Source: Flavobacteriales bacterium (GTDB lineage Bacteria; Bacteroidota; Bacteroidia; Flavobacteriales_E; Vicingaceae). From it: a DNA stretch of 64,000 bases. The notes beneath the pieces are model-generated. The model saw only the letters and a list, made by a program, of their open reading frames with translations. It was not told where the DNA came from and made no database searches. Of the stretch, positions 56,920 through 64,000 are shown piece by piece. Made by a program: the position numbers and the translations under genes. The stretch is from contig JAPHUD010000037.1 of NCBI GenBank assembly GCA_026196775.1, forward strand, positions 1 through 64,000, read 5' to 3'. Every line of letters starts with the position of its first letter. The first letter of the stretch is position 1.

Positions 56920-58203
56920 CTATTTATTGTTTATTTTAAGTGGCAATTTAATAATAAATGTAGAACCTTCATTCTTTTTACTAACTAATCGCACACTTCC
57001 ATTGTAGAATTCCACAATGGTTTTTACATAATTTAATCCTAAACCAAACCCTTTGATATTATGCACATTTCCTGTTGGTTCTCTGTAAAATTTCTCAAAA
57101 ATATGTTTTTGTGCTTCTTCAGAAATACCTACACCATTATCTCTCACACTTATTTCTATTCCATTTTTATATGGAGAAGTACTTATTGTTATGGTAGGCT
57201 TTTCAGGTGAATACTTTATAGCATTATCAATAAGGTTATAAAGAATATTAGAAATATGTACTTTATCACCATGGAAAATATGTTCAGGAGCTTTTAACTG
57301 AGCTGTAATTTGTCCTCCTTGCTGACTAACAAGCAACTCAAAGCTTTTTATAGAGTTTGCTATTAATTCATGTAAATCTATTGGTTCATTCTCAAGCTTC
57401 AGTTTGTCTCTTTCAATAGTTGCTAACTGAAGTACTTTATCTACTTGGTTTTTTAATCTGTTATTTTCATCTTGAATTATTTTTGCGTAACTTTTTAAGC
57501 GGTCGGGTTGTTGGGAAATATCAGGATTTAACAACACTTCTGCCGAGAGCGATATGGTAGAAATAGGCGTTTTAAATTCGTGAGTAATGTTATTGATGAA
57601 ATCGTTTTTAATTTCGGACAATCGTTTTTGTTTGAGTATGATGTTAATAGTATAAGAGAAGAAAATAATAATGATTAAAATTATAGAAGAACTAAATATC
57701 CAAATCCCCATTTTGTTTAGTATGTAGGCATTTTTAGATGGAAAATAAACGCCAAAATAATGTCCGTCTTTATCCCATTTAATATTTGATGAAGCAACCT
57801 GAAGTTCATCTTTTTCAGCATCTTGAACAGAAATGTAATTACCAAAAACTATAGAATCGGTAAAACAATCATAAATTACATATTCAAAATCTAAGGTAAG
57901 GTTTCGATTGGTGAAATGTTTTTTTAATAAGGTTTCTAAAAGATAAGGATGAACCGTATCATTTATTACGGCAGTAAAATAATTAGAACTTATTTGTTTT
58001 ACGGGGTTAATTAAATCAGATTCATCTTTATTGATATTCAACAATTCATGAGTTACATTTGTAAGGGCAATATGCACCCTATCGTTAAACTGTTTTTCTT
58101 CTAAGTTATAAGCATTTTTTACCCAAAAAATCTGTGTAGCAATCATTCCAATTAGGGAAACAACAGCAAAAACAATGATAATTCGGATGGTTTTTGTGTT
58201 CAT
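56920..58203 (-). CDS. Membrane sensor histidine kinase
   Basis: A 427-residue kinase: two membrane helices (about 7-27 and 167-190) around a 140-residue periplasmic sensor, then HisKA with His208 (NNITHEFKTPIS) and HATPase motifs (NLIDNAIKYS, VRDNGVGIS, GFGLGLNYV). It is the partner of the OmpR-type regulator. The layout is like RprX/RprY systems of Bacteroidota. The signal is unknown. Confidence 0.94.
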   Translation of the reverse strand: MNTKTIRIIIVFAVVSLIGMIATQIFWVKNAYNLEEKQFNDRVHIALTNVTHELLNINKDESDLINPVKQISSNYFTAVINDTVHPYLLETLLKKHFTNRNLTLDFEYVIYDCFTDSIVFGNYISVQDAEKDELQVASSNIKWDKDGHYFGVYFPSKNAYILNKMGIWIFSSSIILIIIIFFSYTINIILKQKRLSEIKNDFINNITHEFKTPISTISLSAEVLLNPDISQQPDRLKSYAKIIQDENNRLKNQVDKVLQLATIERDKLKLENEPIDLHELIANSIKSFELLVSQQGGQITAQLKAPEHIFHGDKVHISNILYNLIDNAIKYSPEKPTITISTSPYKNGIEISVRDNGVGISEEAQKHIFEKFYREPTGNVHNIKGFGLGLNYVKTIVEFYNGSVRLVSKKNEGSTFIIKLPLKINNK

Positions 58204-58302
58204 TTATGTAGTTAATTATTTCTCATGGTTGTTTAATAGGGATAAAAGTAAGAAAATTCATTACTATGTGCTAAAATTTAAAATCCTTAATAAGGAAAAA
58301 CG

Positions 58303-58310
58303 TAATTTTG
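58303..58310 (+). promoter_or_regulatory. Likely -7 box for fabD
   Basis: TAATTTTG fits TAnnTTTG, 40 bases before the fabD ATG. Confidence 0.45.
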
Positions 58311-58350
58311 CAGTGTAAAATTAAGTCGAAATTTATTAAAAGCATACTAT

Positions 58351-59226
58351 ATGAAAGCATATGTATTTCCGGGACAAGGTTCTCAATTTGTAGGAATGGG
58401 TAAAGATTTATACGAAAATTCAGTATTAGCAAAAGAAATGTTTGAAAAAGCTAATGAAATATTGGGGTTCAATATTACTGATATCATGTTTAATGGAACT
58501 GATGAAGATTTAAAACAAACAAAAGTAACTCAACCAGCCATATTTTTACATTCGGTTATTTTAGCCAAAACTATGGGTGATGCTTTTCAGCCAGATATGG
58601 TTGCTGGACATTCCTTAGGAGAATTTTCTGCTTTGGTAGCAGCCAATGCGCTTTCTTTTGAAGATGGATTGAAATTGGTTTTAGCTAGAGCTTTAGCCAT
58701 GCAAAAAGCTTGTGAAAAAGAACCATCAACTATGGCAGCTATTTTAAATTTAGATGATGATGTAGTAGAAAAAATTTGTAGCGAAATTGATGGAGTTGTT
58801 GTTCCTGCAAACTATAACTGTCCTGGTCAATTAGTAATTTCTGGAAGTGTAGAAGCAGTACAAACAGCTTGTGAAAAATTAACAGAAGCAGGAGCAAGAA
58901 GAGCCTTGGTTTTACCTGTTGGAGGAGCTTTTCATTCTCCACTTATGGAGCCTGCAAGAGAAGAATTAGCTGCAGCTATAAACAACACGAATATTAATTC
59001 GCCAATTTGCCCAATTTATCAGAATGTAAGCGCATTACCAATGACAGATTCGGAACAAATTAAAGCTAATTTAATAGCACAACTTACTGCTCCTGTAAAA
59101 TGGACACAAACCATGCAAAACATGTTGCAAGATGGTGCTTCATCTGTTATAGAAGTTGGTCCGGGAAAAGTATTACAAGGCTTATTTAAAAAAGTAAACA
59201 GAGAGATTGAAACTCAAAGTGCTTAA
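58351..59226 (+). CDS. fabD: Malonyl-CoA-ACP transacylase FabD
   Basis: Loads malonyl groups on acyl-carrier protein for fatty-acid synthesis. The 291-residue protein has the active Ser88 in GHSLGEF, the catalytic His195 in GAFHSPLM and an N-terminal FPGQGSQ. All are intact. It diverges from the two-component kinase and is followed by a small protein gene. Confidence 0.95.
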   Translation: MKAYVFPGQGSQFVGMGKDLYENSVLAKEMFEKANEILGFNITDIMFNGTDEDLKQTKVTQPAIFLHSVILAKTMGDAFQPDMVAGHSLGEFSALVAANALSFEDGLKLVLARALAMQKACEKEPSTMAAILNLDDDVVEKICSEIDGVVVPANYNCPGQLVISGSVEAVQTACEKLTEAGARRALVLPVGGAFHSPLMEPAREELAAAINNTNINSPICPIYQNVSALPMTDSEQIKANLIAQLTAPVKWTQTMQNMLQDGASSVIEVGPGKVLQGLFKKVNREIETQSA

Positions 59227-59254
59227 ACAAATATACATTTAAAATTACTCATCT

Positions 59255-59446
59255 ATGAAACTTATATTATTTTCAATAGTATTGCTAGGGGTAGGAATTG
59301 CTGGAATAGCTGTTAAGATACTTTTTAAGAAAGATGGAAAGTTTTCTGGAACTTGCGCTAGTAATAGTCCTTTTTTAAATAAAGAGGGAGAGGCTTGTGG
59401 CTTTTGTGGTGCCTTACCAGAAGAACAATGTAAAAAAGAAGACTAA
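59255..59446 (+). CDS. Small membrane or secreted Cys-rich protein
   Basis: A 63-residue protein with one N-terminal hydrophobic segment (about 3-25), then a short Cys-containing tail: CASNSPFLNKEGEACGFCG and EEQCKKED (Cys34, 48, 51 and 59). Similar small proteins recur in Flavobacteria as membrane or secreted protein. It lies 28 bases after fabD. The C-x2-C pair suggests metal binding or a disulphide; the function is unknown. Confidence 0.65.
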   Translation: MKLILFSIVLLGVGIAGIAVKILFKKDGKFSGTCASNSPFLNKEGEACGFCGALPEEQCKKED

Positions 59447-59450
59447 TTGG

Positions 59451-59470
59451 AATGAATTTTTTTATTCATT
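59451..59470. repeat. Short perfect hairpin
   Basis: AATGAAT and ATTCATT with six T between, in the gap between converging genes. Possibly a weak terminator; no U-tract. Confidence 0.3.
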
Positions 59471-59506
59471 AAATAGGTCAATTATAAATATACTCGAGAA
59501 GAAACT

Positions 59507-59872
59507 TTATACAATCCTTAAAATCTTTTCCATCTTACGGCCTTTTGCTAATTCATCAACTAGTTTATCTAAATACCTTACTTGTTGTGTTAAAGGAGTT
59601 TCTATTTCTTCTATTCGGTATCCGCATATTACCCCTGTAATAAGATGAGCATTTGGGTGTAATGAAGCTTGCTGAAAGAAAGTTTCAAAAGTTACTTTTT
59701 TATCAACGAGCTCTTGTAGTTTTTTATCATTAAAACCCGTTAGCCATGTTATCACTTGGTGCAATTCCTCTTTTGTTCTGCTTTTTTTCTCTACTTTGGT
59801 AACATAGTGTGGATATACCGATGCAAAAGTCATTTTTGCGATACGCTCATCATGTTCGGGTGTTGGTTTCAT
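59507..59872 (-). CDS. DUF2200 family protein
   Basis: A 121-residue cytoplasmic protein of the DUF2200 family ([19 protein letters not shown], then [15 protein letters not shown] and [14 protein letters not shown]). No function is known. It stands alone, convergent with the small protein gene. Confidence 0.88.
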   Translation of the reverse strand: MKPTPEHDERIAKMTFASVYPHYVTKVEKKSRTKEELHQVITWLTGFNDKKLQELVDKKVTFETFFQQASLHPNAHLITGVICGYRIEEIETPLTQQVRYLDKLVDELAKGRKMEKILRIV

Positions 59873-59963
59873 AGCTTTTTTTTGTAAAATTACTGTTTAT
59901 TCTAAATCGTTAAAATGTTTTTTTTGAGTTTTGCTGGTTGATATTTCATTGTCTTAAACTAAA

Positions 59964-60012
59964 AGAGATTTCTGACAATTTTCTACGTTCCTTGAAAATT
60001 TCAGGAATGACG
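59964..60012. repeat. Degenerate intergenic palindrome
   Basis: Arms TTTCTGACAATTTTC and GAAAATTTCAGGAA pair imperfectly around CTACGTTCCTT. It resembles dispersed repeats of Flavobacteria that often begin with GTCATTTCG-type or AGATTTCT-type ends. Confidence 0.45.
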
Positions 60013-60039
60013 TTTTTGGTTGTGATTGGCTTCTAGGGA

Positions 60040-60648
60040 TTAGGGAGCTGCTAATTCAATAATCTTATCAACGGTAGTTTTGTTATCTACTCCCAAGCCT
60101 TCTTGTTGATGAACTAACACTCCTTGTTGATTGAAAATACTAATAATGTTGGAGTGAGAGAAATCTATAGGAGATATTTCTTTGTATTTTACGGCTAAAA
60201 TATTGGCAAATTCTCTGGTGTTTTCATCCGATCCCTGTAGGAAAACCCATTGCTCTGTGTCCATTTGGTTTTCAATAGCAAAAGCTTTTAATCTTTCAGG
60301 AGTATCTGTTTCGGGATCTATGCTTACTAAAATGTATTTAACGGGCTGATTTGCTTCGGATTTTACTTTAGCTTCAATGTTTCTCATATCAGCAACTAAT
60401 CTCGGACAAGCAGCTTTACATGAGGTATAAATCATTACTACCACCAATACTTCGCCTTGAAAATCTTTAAACTCAACTGTTTCGTTGTTTTGAGTTTTCC
60501 AAGTGGAAGGTAGCTGAAAAATAGACATTTCGTCAAATTCTTCTGTAGCTTCAACTGCATTGTTTGTTGTATTGGTTTCGTCTGTTGTTGTATTGTTACA
60601 CGAAAACAAAACGAACACTAGTAGTAAAAGTAGAATGTAGTTTTTCAT
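60040..60648 (-). CDS. SCO-family copper chaperone lipoprotein
   Basis: Thioredoxin-fold lipoprotein that delivers copper. I choose the ATG giving MKNYILLLLLVFVLFSC with lipid-anchor Cys17; ten more codons are open upstream but overlap the previous gene. The copper site is Cys77 and Cys81 (TSCKAACP) with distant His165 (DFSHSN). About 202 residues is normal. It closes the nirK operon, so copper loading of NirK is the likely task. Confidence 0.92.
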   Translation of the reverse strand: MKNYILLLLLVFVLFSCNNTTTDETNTTNNAVEATEEFDEMSIFQLPSTWKTQNNETVEFKDFQGEVLVVVMIYTSCKAACPRLVADMRNIEAKVKSEANQPVKYILVSIDPETDTPERLKAFAIENQMDTEQWVFLQGSDENTREFANILAVKYKEISPIDFSHSNIISIFNQQGVLVHQQEGLGVDNKTTVDKIIELAAP

Positions 60649-60662
60649 ATGTTTAGTTGATT

Positions 60663-61421
60663 TTAATCTTTTACGCATCTAAAACCTAAGTTTTTAATGC
60701 AAAAATTGGCTTTTAAACTTCCTCTAAAAGCGTAACGCATAAAGGCTGCATAATTCATTAAGTCTTTAGCACCTACAGCACCTCCTGCACAAAATAAATT
60801 CCTATCGGTATCTACATCTTTTCTAGATTCTCCTGAAATTAATACAGAATTAAAATCTAATGTCCATTCCCAAACTAAGCCATGTAAATCGTAAACACCC
60901 CAAATATTTTTATTGGTTTTTCCTACTTGTTTTAGGTAGGTTTTTGGTGTTTCGTAACTGCTTAATATTTTTTGATTGTAGAGGCTGTCCACACGAGCAT
61001 CTTTTTTTGTTTCGTCAGCCATAGCTACATATTCCCATTCATCCACTGTTGGTAATCTTTTGCCAACATATTCGCAATAGGCTTTTGCTGCATACCAAGA
61101 AACGGTATTTACAGGAGAATTAGAAATCGTATTACTGAAAGTAGTATCGCTAGTCCAATCCATTAGGTAACCTTTATCAGCAAACAAGCGTGTTACTTTG
61201 TTTTTTTTCCATTTAGGATTAGCAATTACAAAATCTAAATATTGTTGGTGTGTTACCGGATGGATGTCCATATGGAAATCTTTAACTGTAACAACAGAAG
61301 AATCTGTACCATAAAGGGGGATGTATTTCCCCCCTTTGATGGCTACAGTTTTTGTTGGTTGTTGAGCAATTGTAATATTGCTTAACAGTATGAATACTAA
61401 TGGTAAGACGTTGAATTTCAT
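60663..61421 (-). CDS. nirV: SUMF1/FGE-fold protein, NirV-like
   Basis: A 252-residue exported protein (signal peptide ending TIAQ) of the formylglycine-generating-enzyme fold: MDIHPVTHQQYLDFV, SPVNTVSWYAAKAYCEYVGKRLPTVDEWEYVA, GVYDLHGLVWEW and NLGFRCVKD. The two copper-binding Cys of true FGE (after GGS) are absent; the site reads GGAVGAKDLMNYAAFMRYAFR. It is therefore unlikely to be an FGE. Position right after nirK, start overlapping the nirK stop by one base, matches NirV of other denitrifiers. Its role is unproven; NirK maturation is a guess. Confidence 0.8.
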   Translation of the reverse strand: MKFNVLPLVFILLSNITIAQQPTKTVAIKGGKYIPLYGTDSSVVTVKDFHMDIHPVTHQQYLDFVIANPKWKKNKVTRLFADKGYLMDWTSDTTFSNTISNSPVNTVSWYAAKAYCEYVGKRLPTVDEWEYVAMADETKKDARVDSLYNQKILSSYETPKTYLKQVGKTNKNIWGVYDLHGLVWEWTLDFNSVLISGESRKDVDTDRNLFCAGGAVGAKDLMNYAAFMRYAFRGSLKANFCIKNLGFRCVKD

Positions 61422-62872
61422 TATTTTTTCTTATTTCTTACAGCTTTTACCATTGATGGAGTAACTTCAGTTTTATTGTTTCCCCAATTGTTGTAGATGT
61501 AAGTTAATACATTAGCAACTTCTTCATCAGTAATATTTTGAGCAGTCATCACACTATTGTATTTGTTTCCATTTACAGTAATTTCTCCTGTTAAACCGTT
61601 TAATACAATATCGATTGCTCTGTTTACATCGGCATTTAAGAAATCAGCTTTAGCTAAAGGAGGAAATGCGTTTGGCAAACCTTCTCCATTTGCTTGGTGA
61701 CAAGCTACACAAGTTTGAGAATATACTTGTTTACCCATTTCAATTCTTTCTGCTACAGTAGTTGCTATTTTAGCAGTAGGAGCTTCACCTGCATTAGGCA
61801 TTTCCTGAATTCCACCACCTTCTGGTTTGTAAATTCCTTCCATTAGTTCTCCTGAATAAATCTTTTTGTTTTTTTCTCCTTTTACTTTTAACATACCTAA
61901 AGCACCTTTATTAAATGCTCTAAAAATAGAGTGGTCAACCAAGATAAAAGTACCAGGAACTTCAACTTTAAATTCTACAATAGCAGCACCACCGGCAGGA
62001 ACTAAAGTAGTTTGGATGTTTTCGTTAATAGTAGTTCCACCTTCAGCATATACTTTATCGAAAATTTCACCAATAACATGGAAAGAAGAAACTAAGTTTG
62101 GTCCACCGTTACCTACGAATAATCTAACTGTTTCGCCTACATTAGCAGTAATTGCATTATCACCAGTTAATGCACCAACTTTTCCGTTAAAAACTACATA
62201 GTCAGCATGTTCGTCAACAGCTTTTTGCATATCGAAAGGTTGTAAACCAGGTTGTCCATTCTTTCCTTTAGTATAGAAATCACCTTGCATTACATAATAT
62301 TCTTTATCAACAGCAGGAAGACCCCCTTCTGGTTCAACCAAAATTAATCCGTACATACCGTTGGCAATGTGCATTCCAACAGGAGCAGTAGCACAATGGT
62401 AAACATACAAACCCGGGTTCAATACTTTGAATGAAAAAACTTTTTCATGTCCAGGAGCAATAAATGAAGATTCTGCTCCACCTCCCGGGCCAGTTACAGC
62501 ATGTAAATCGATGTTGTGAGGCAATTTGTTGTCAGGGTGATTTTTTAAATGAAATTCTACTTCATCGCCCACTCTTGTTCTGATGAAAGAACCAGGAACG
62601 CTACCTCCAAAAGTCCAATAAACATAGCTAACTCCATTGGCCATTTCACCTTCTTGTTCTAGAATTTCCATATGAACAATTAGTTTTTTAGCAGCTCTAT
62701 CGCCAATTGGTTTTGGAACCAATGGTGGAGATGTTAACTCTGCTTCCATTTCTCCATCAACTGGAATAGAAGTTGTGTCAACATTTTTTTTAGCTTTCTT
62801 TTCAGATGGGTTGTTGCAAGCAAATGTAAACAACGCTATTGAAATTAAAAGGATTAGATTTGTTTGTTTCAT
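61421..62872 (-). CDS. nirK: Copper nitrite reductase NirK fused to cytochrome c
   Basis: Reduces nitrite to nitric oxide in the periplasm. The 483-residue lipoprotein (Cys19) has two cupredoxin domains. Type 1 copper ligands: His119, Cys160, His168, Met173. Type 2 ligands: His124, His159, His314. Catalytic Asp122 and His265 are also present. After about residue 365 comes a cytochrome c domain with CVACH (388-392) and a candidate axial Met in NSVMTAQ. All sites are intact, so the enzyme should be active. The fused heme domain would feed electrons directly. First gene of nirK-nirV-SCO. An ATGA-N6-TCAT palindrome lies 59 bases before the ATG. Confidence 0.96.
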   Translation of the reverse strand: MKQTNLILLISIALFTFACNNPSEKKAKKNVDTTSIPVDGEMEAELTSPPLVPKPIGDRAAKKLIVHMEILEQEGEMANGVSYVYWTFGGSVPGSFIRTRVGDEVEFHLKNHPDNKLPHNIDLHAVTGPGGGAESSFIAPGHEKVFSFKVLNPGLYVYHCATAPVGMHIANGMYGLILVEPEGGLPAVDKEYYVMQGDFYTKGKNGQPGLQPFDMQKAVDEHADYVVFNGKVGALTGDNAITANVGETVRLFVGNGGPNLVSSFHVIGEIFDKVYAEGGTTINENIQTTLVPAGGAAIVEFKVEVPGTFILVDHSIFRAFNKGALGMLKVKGEKNKKIYSGELMEGIYKPEGGGIQEMPNAGEAPTAKIATTVAERIEMGKQVYSQTCVACHQANGEGLPNAFPPLAKADFLNADVNRAIDIVLNGLTGEITVNGNKYNSVMTAQNITDEEVANVLTYIYNNWGNNKTEVTPSMVKAVRNKKK

Positions 62873-62931
62873 GATATTTAGGTTTTTAATTTACAATTTA
62901 AATAATTATTGCGATAAAGTTAACAAAAACA

Positions 62932-62945
62932 ATGATACTTATCAT
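62932..62945 (-). promoter_or_regulatory. FNR-box-like palindrome, proximal to nirK
   Basis: ATGATACTTATCAT is a perfect palindrome and contains TGAT-N4-ATCA, the FNR core with the outer T/A swapped. It lies just upstream of the candidate -7 box. Confidence 0.55.
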
Positions 62946-63052
62946 AAAATATCTTTAGTTATCTCCTTAATCACACCCCAAATTTAGGTTGAAAACTAAC
63001 AAATATAGATGACACAACTCACTATGAAAACAAAGGTTTGGAAGCTTTTTTA

Positions 63053-63066
63053 ATGATTTAAGTCAT
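63053..63066 (-). promoter_or_regulatory. FNR-box-like palindrome, distal to nirK
   Basis: ATGATTTAAGTCAT keeps ATGA-N6-TCAT. It is one base off TGAT-N4-ATCA and is followed by GTTT as in the kinase site. Confidence 0.4.
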
Positions 63067-63206
63067 GTTTTTTTAGGTGGCAATAAAACAATAGATAAAA
63101 TCCTATTAAAATTAATTTATTTAAAAGAAAATACCACGTTGGTTTTTGATTTTTAATCAATTGTAAGAAGATAGTTTTATTTTAAAATCTCATAGATAAT
63201 TAACCC

Positions 63207-63452
63207 TTAACTCAAAACGAATACTCCTATTAGAAAAGCAATAACAAATAGACTTACTAATATTTTCCAAAAGAAGTTAGCTTTTTTTGTTTCCATAAAT
63301 TGAAAACTAATAGCTATGAATTTTACAGCTGTTAGGCTTGTTATAATAGTAAAAGAGCTGTTTGCTTTGTTCTCTGCTAATAGATAAATAGCAATAATAA
63401 GAACGAGTAAAATAGTAAGTATTATAGTATTTATTTTTATTTCTTTCAGCAT
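63207..63452 (-). CDS. COX4-like small membrane protein
   Basis: An 81-residue membrane protein with three hydrophobic helices (about 9-26, 34-50, 60-80). SSFTIITSLTAVKFIAISFQFMETKKANFFWK resembles the prokaryotic cytochrome c oxidase subunit IV family, often next to COX3-like genes. The ATG at 63452 is preferred, since it avoids overlap with the previous gene (gap 11 bases); a longer frame exists. A helper in a respiratory oxidase or NO reductase is inferred. Confidence 0.7.
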   Translation of the reverse strand: MLKEIKINTIILTILLVLIIAIYLLAENKANSSFTIITSLTAVKFIAISFQFMETKKANFFWKILVSLFVIAFLIGVFVLS

Positions 63453-63463
63453 AGTTGTTAGGT

Positions 63464-64000
63464 TTAAATAAGATAAAATATAGGGAAAATTAATATCCAA
63501 ATTAAATCGCACAAATGCCAATAAGTTGCAGATGATTCTACATCAAAATAATTTTCTGAATGATAGGTGTTTTTATTAATTCCAATATACATATAAGAAA
63601 GTAGTCCTATTCCAAAAAGTACATGAATAAAATGAAACCCCGTCATCATCCAATAAAAAGTAAAAAAAGTATTGTCGCTTAAACCAATACCTTGCTCCAT
63701 TTTAGCATAGTATTCAGCAGATTTAATAATTAGGAAAGTTACTCCCAATAGTAGACTAATTAAAATAGAACGAGCAGCTTTTTTATTCTCATTGTTTTTA
63801 ATAAAATGGATGCTGTTTGCAATAAAATATCCGCTAATAATCAAAACAATAGTGTTAATTGTTCCGATTAAGGGATTGAGTTGTTGTTGAGCTTCTTGAA
63901 ATAAACTAAGCTCTTCTGTTCGGTAGTTCAGAAAAACCATAATCCCTCCTAAAAAGGTAAAAATTTCTAAAATAATTAAAAACCAGATGAGTATGCCACC
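63464..64000 (-). CDS. Cytochrome oxidase subunit III / NorE-like, 5' end cut
   Basis: The frame stays open to the window edge (GGILIWFLIILEIFTFLGG before the first in-window Met), so the start is outside. Membrane protein with at least five helices; FYWMMTGFHFIHVLFGIGLL and YWHLCDLIWILIFPIFYL match heme-copper oxidase subunit III, including the HFxHV and WHxCDxIWIL segments. Next to nirK, a NorE-like accessory of NO reductase is as likely as a true COX3. Confidence 0.8.
   Translation of the reverse strand, partial: GGILIWFLIILEIFTFLGGIMVFLNYRTEELSLFQEAQQQLNPLIGTINTIVLIISGYFIANSIHFIKNNENKKAARSILISLLLGVTFLIIKSAEYYAKMEQGIGLSDNTFFTFYWMMTGFHFIHVLFGIGLLSYMYIGINKNTYHSENYFDVESSATYWHLCDLIWILIFPIFYLI

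Larger units (their letters stand above)
62873..63206. other. Upstream region of nirK
   Basis: 334 bases without a gene, between the nirK start and the stop of the COX4-like gene. It holds two ATGA-N6-TCAT palindromes and a TAACTTTA (minus strand, 62915-62922) that is one base off TAnnTTTG. No other feature seen. Confidence 0.55.

Noticed and set aside
60663-61421. True formylglycine-generating enzyme
   Set aside because: Both copper-binding catalytic Cys are absent and no sulfatase is in the window.

Overview
This is an AT-rich chromosomal window from a member of the Bacteroidota, most likely order Flavobacteriales. Markers are GldD, a PorD-type type IX secretion (T9SS) protein, two proteins with C-terminal T9SS sorting domains, Bacteroidota-type RpoZ, BamD and ComEC, and TAnnTTTG-type promoter boxes. 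I cannot fix the genus. I saw no rRNA, tRNA, CRISPR array, transposase, integrase or phage gene.

Layout. 1-1.3 kb: 3' end of a secreted T9SS adhesin-like protein, closed by a strong two-way terminator. 1.4-7.4 kb: a housekeeping run on the minus strand (bamD, rpoZ, coaBC, porD, recN, fabI). 7.5-15 kb: an MFS transporter, a GDSL lipoprotein, then manC, tatC, lptB and comEC on the minus strand. 15-16.7 kb: a small accessory patch holding a DinB/ClbS-like gene and a YdeI/DUF1801 gene, bounded by direct repeats, inverted repeats and hairpins; it looks like gene cassettes. 16.7-28.4 kb: an outer-surface protein, two methyltransferases, nth, a pair of M16 peptidase subunits, sanA-like, dapB and a prolyl oligopeptidase. 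28.7-29.9 kb: a membrane permease gene broken by one in-frame stop. 30-34 kb: recA, bcp, and a tight trio of truncated hemoglobin, a CxxC protein and hemerythrin. 34-38.2 kb: panB, an ABC-F ATPase, a Spy-like protein, a Crp/Fnr regulator and a DUF493 protein. 38.2-44 kb: a complete MacAB-TolC-like export operon. 44.3-49.7 kb: YfhO-like membrane protein, T9SS subtilase and a small Lys-rich protein. 49.8-59.9 kb: PLP enzyme, lytic transglycosylase, an orphan sensor kinase, gldD, dapF, arfB, a two-component pair, fabD and small genes. 60-64 kb: a copper nitrite reductase operon (nirK, nirV-like, SCO) next to cytochrome-oxidase-type subunit genes, the last running off the window.

How parts fit together. 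NirK (with its own fused cytochrome c), the SUMF1-fold NirV-like protein and the SCO copper chaperone form a one-step nitrite-to-NO module; the adjacent NorE/COX3-like and COX4-like genes suggest a respiratory oxidase or NO reductase cluster just outside the window. Palindromes of the form ATGA-N6-TCAT (FNR-box-like) lie before nirK and before the orphan kinase, with a near-match before the Crp/Fnr gene, suggesting a local oxygen/NO regulon. The hemoglobin-hemerythrin trio could serve the same physiology.

The most unusual regions are the cassette-like patch (15.1-16.7 kb), the FNR-like boxes with the nir operon, and the nonsense-interrupted permease.
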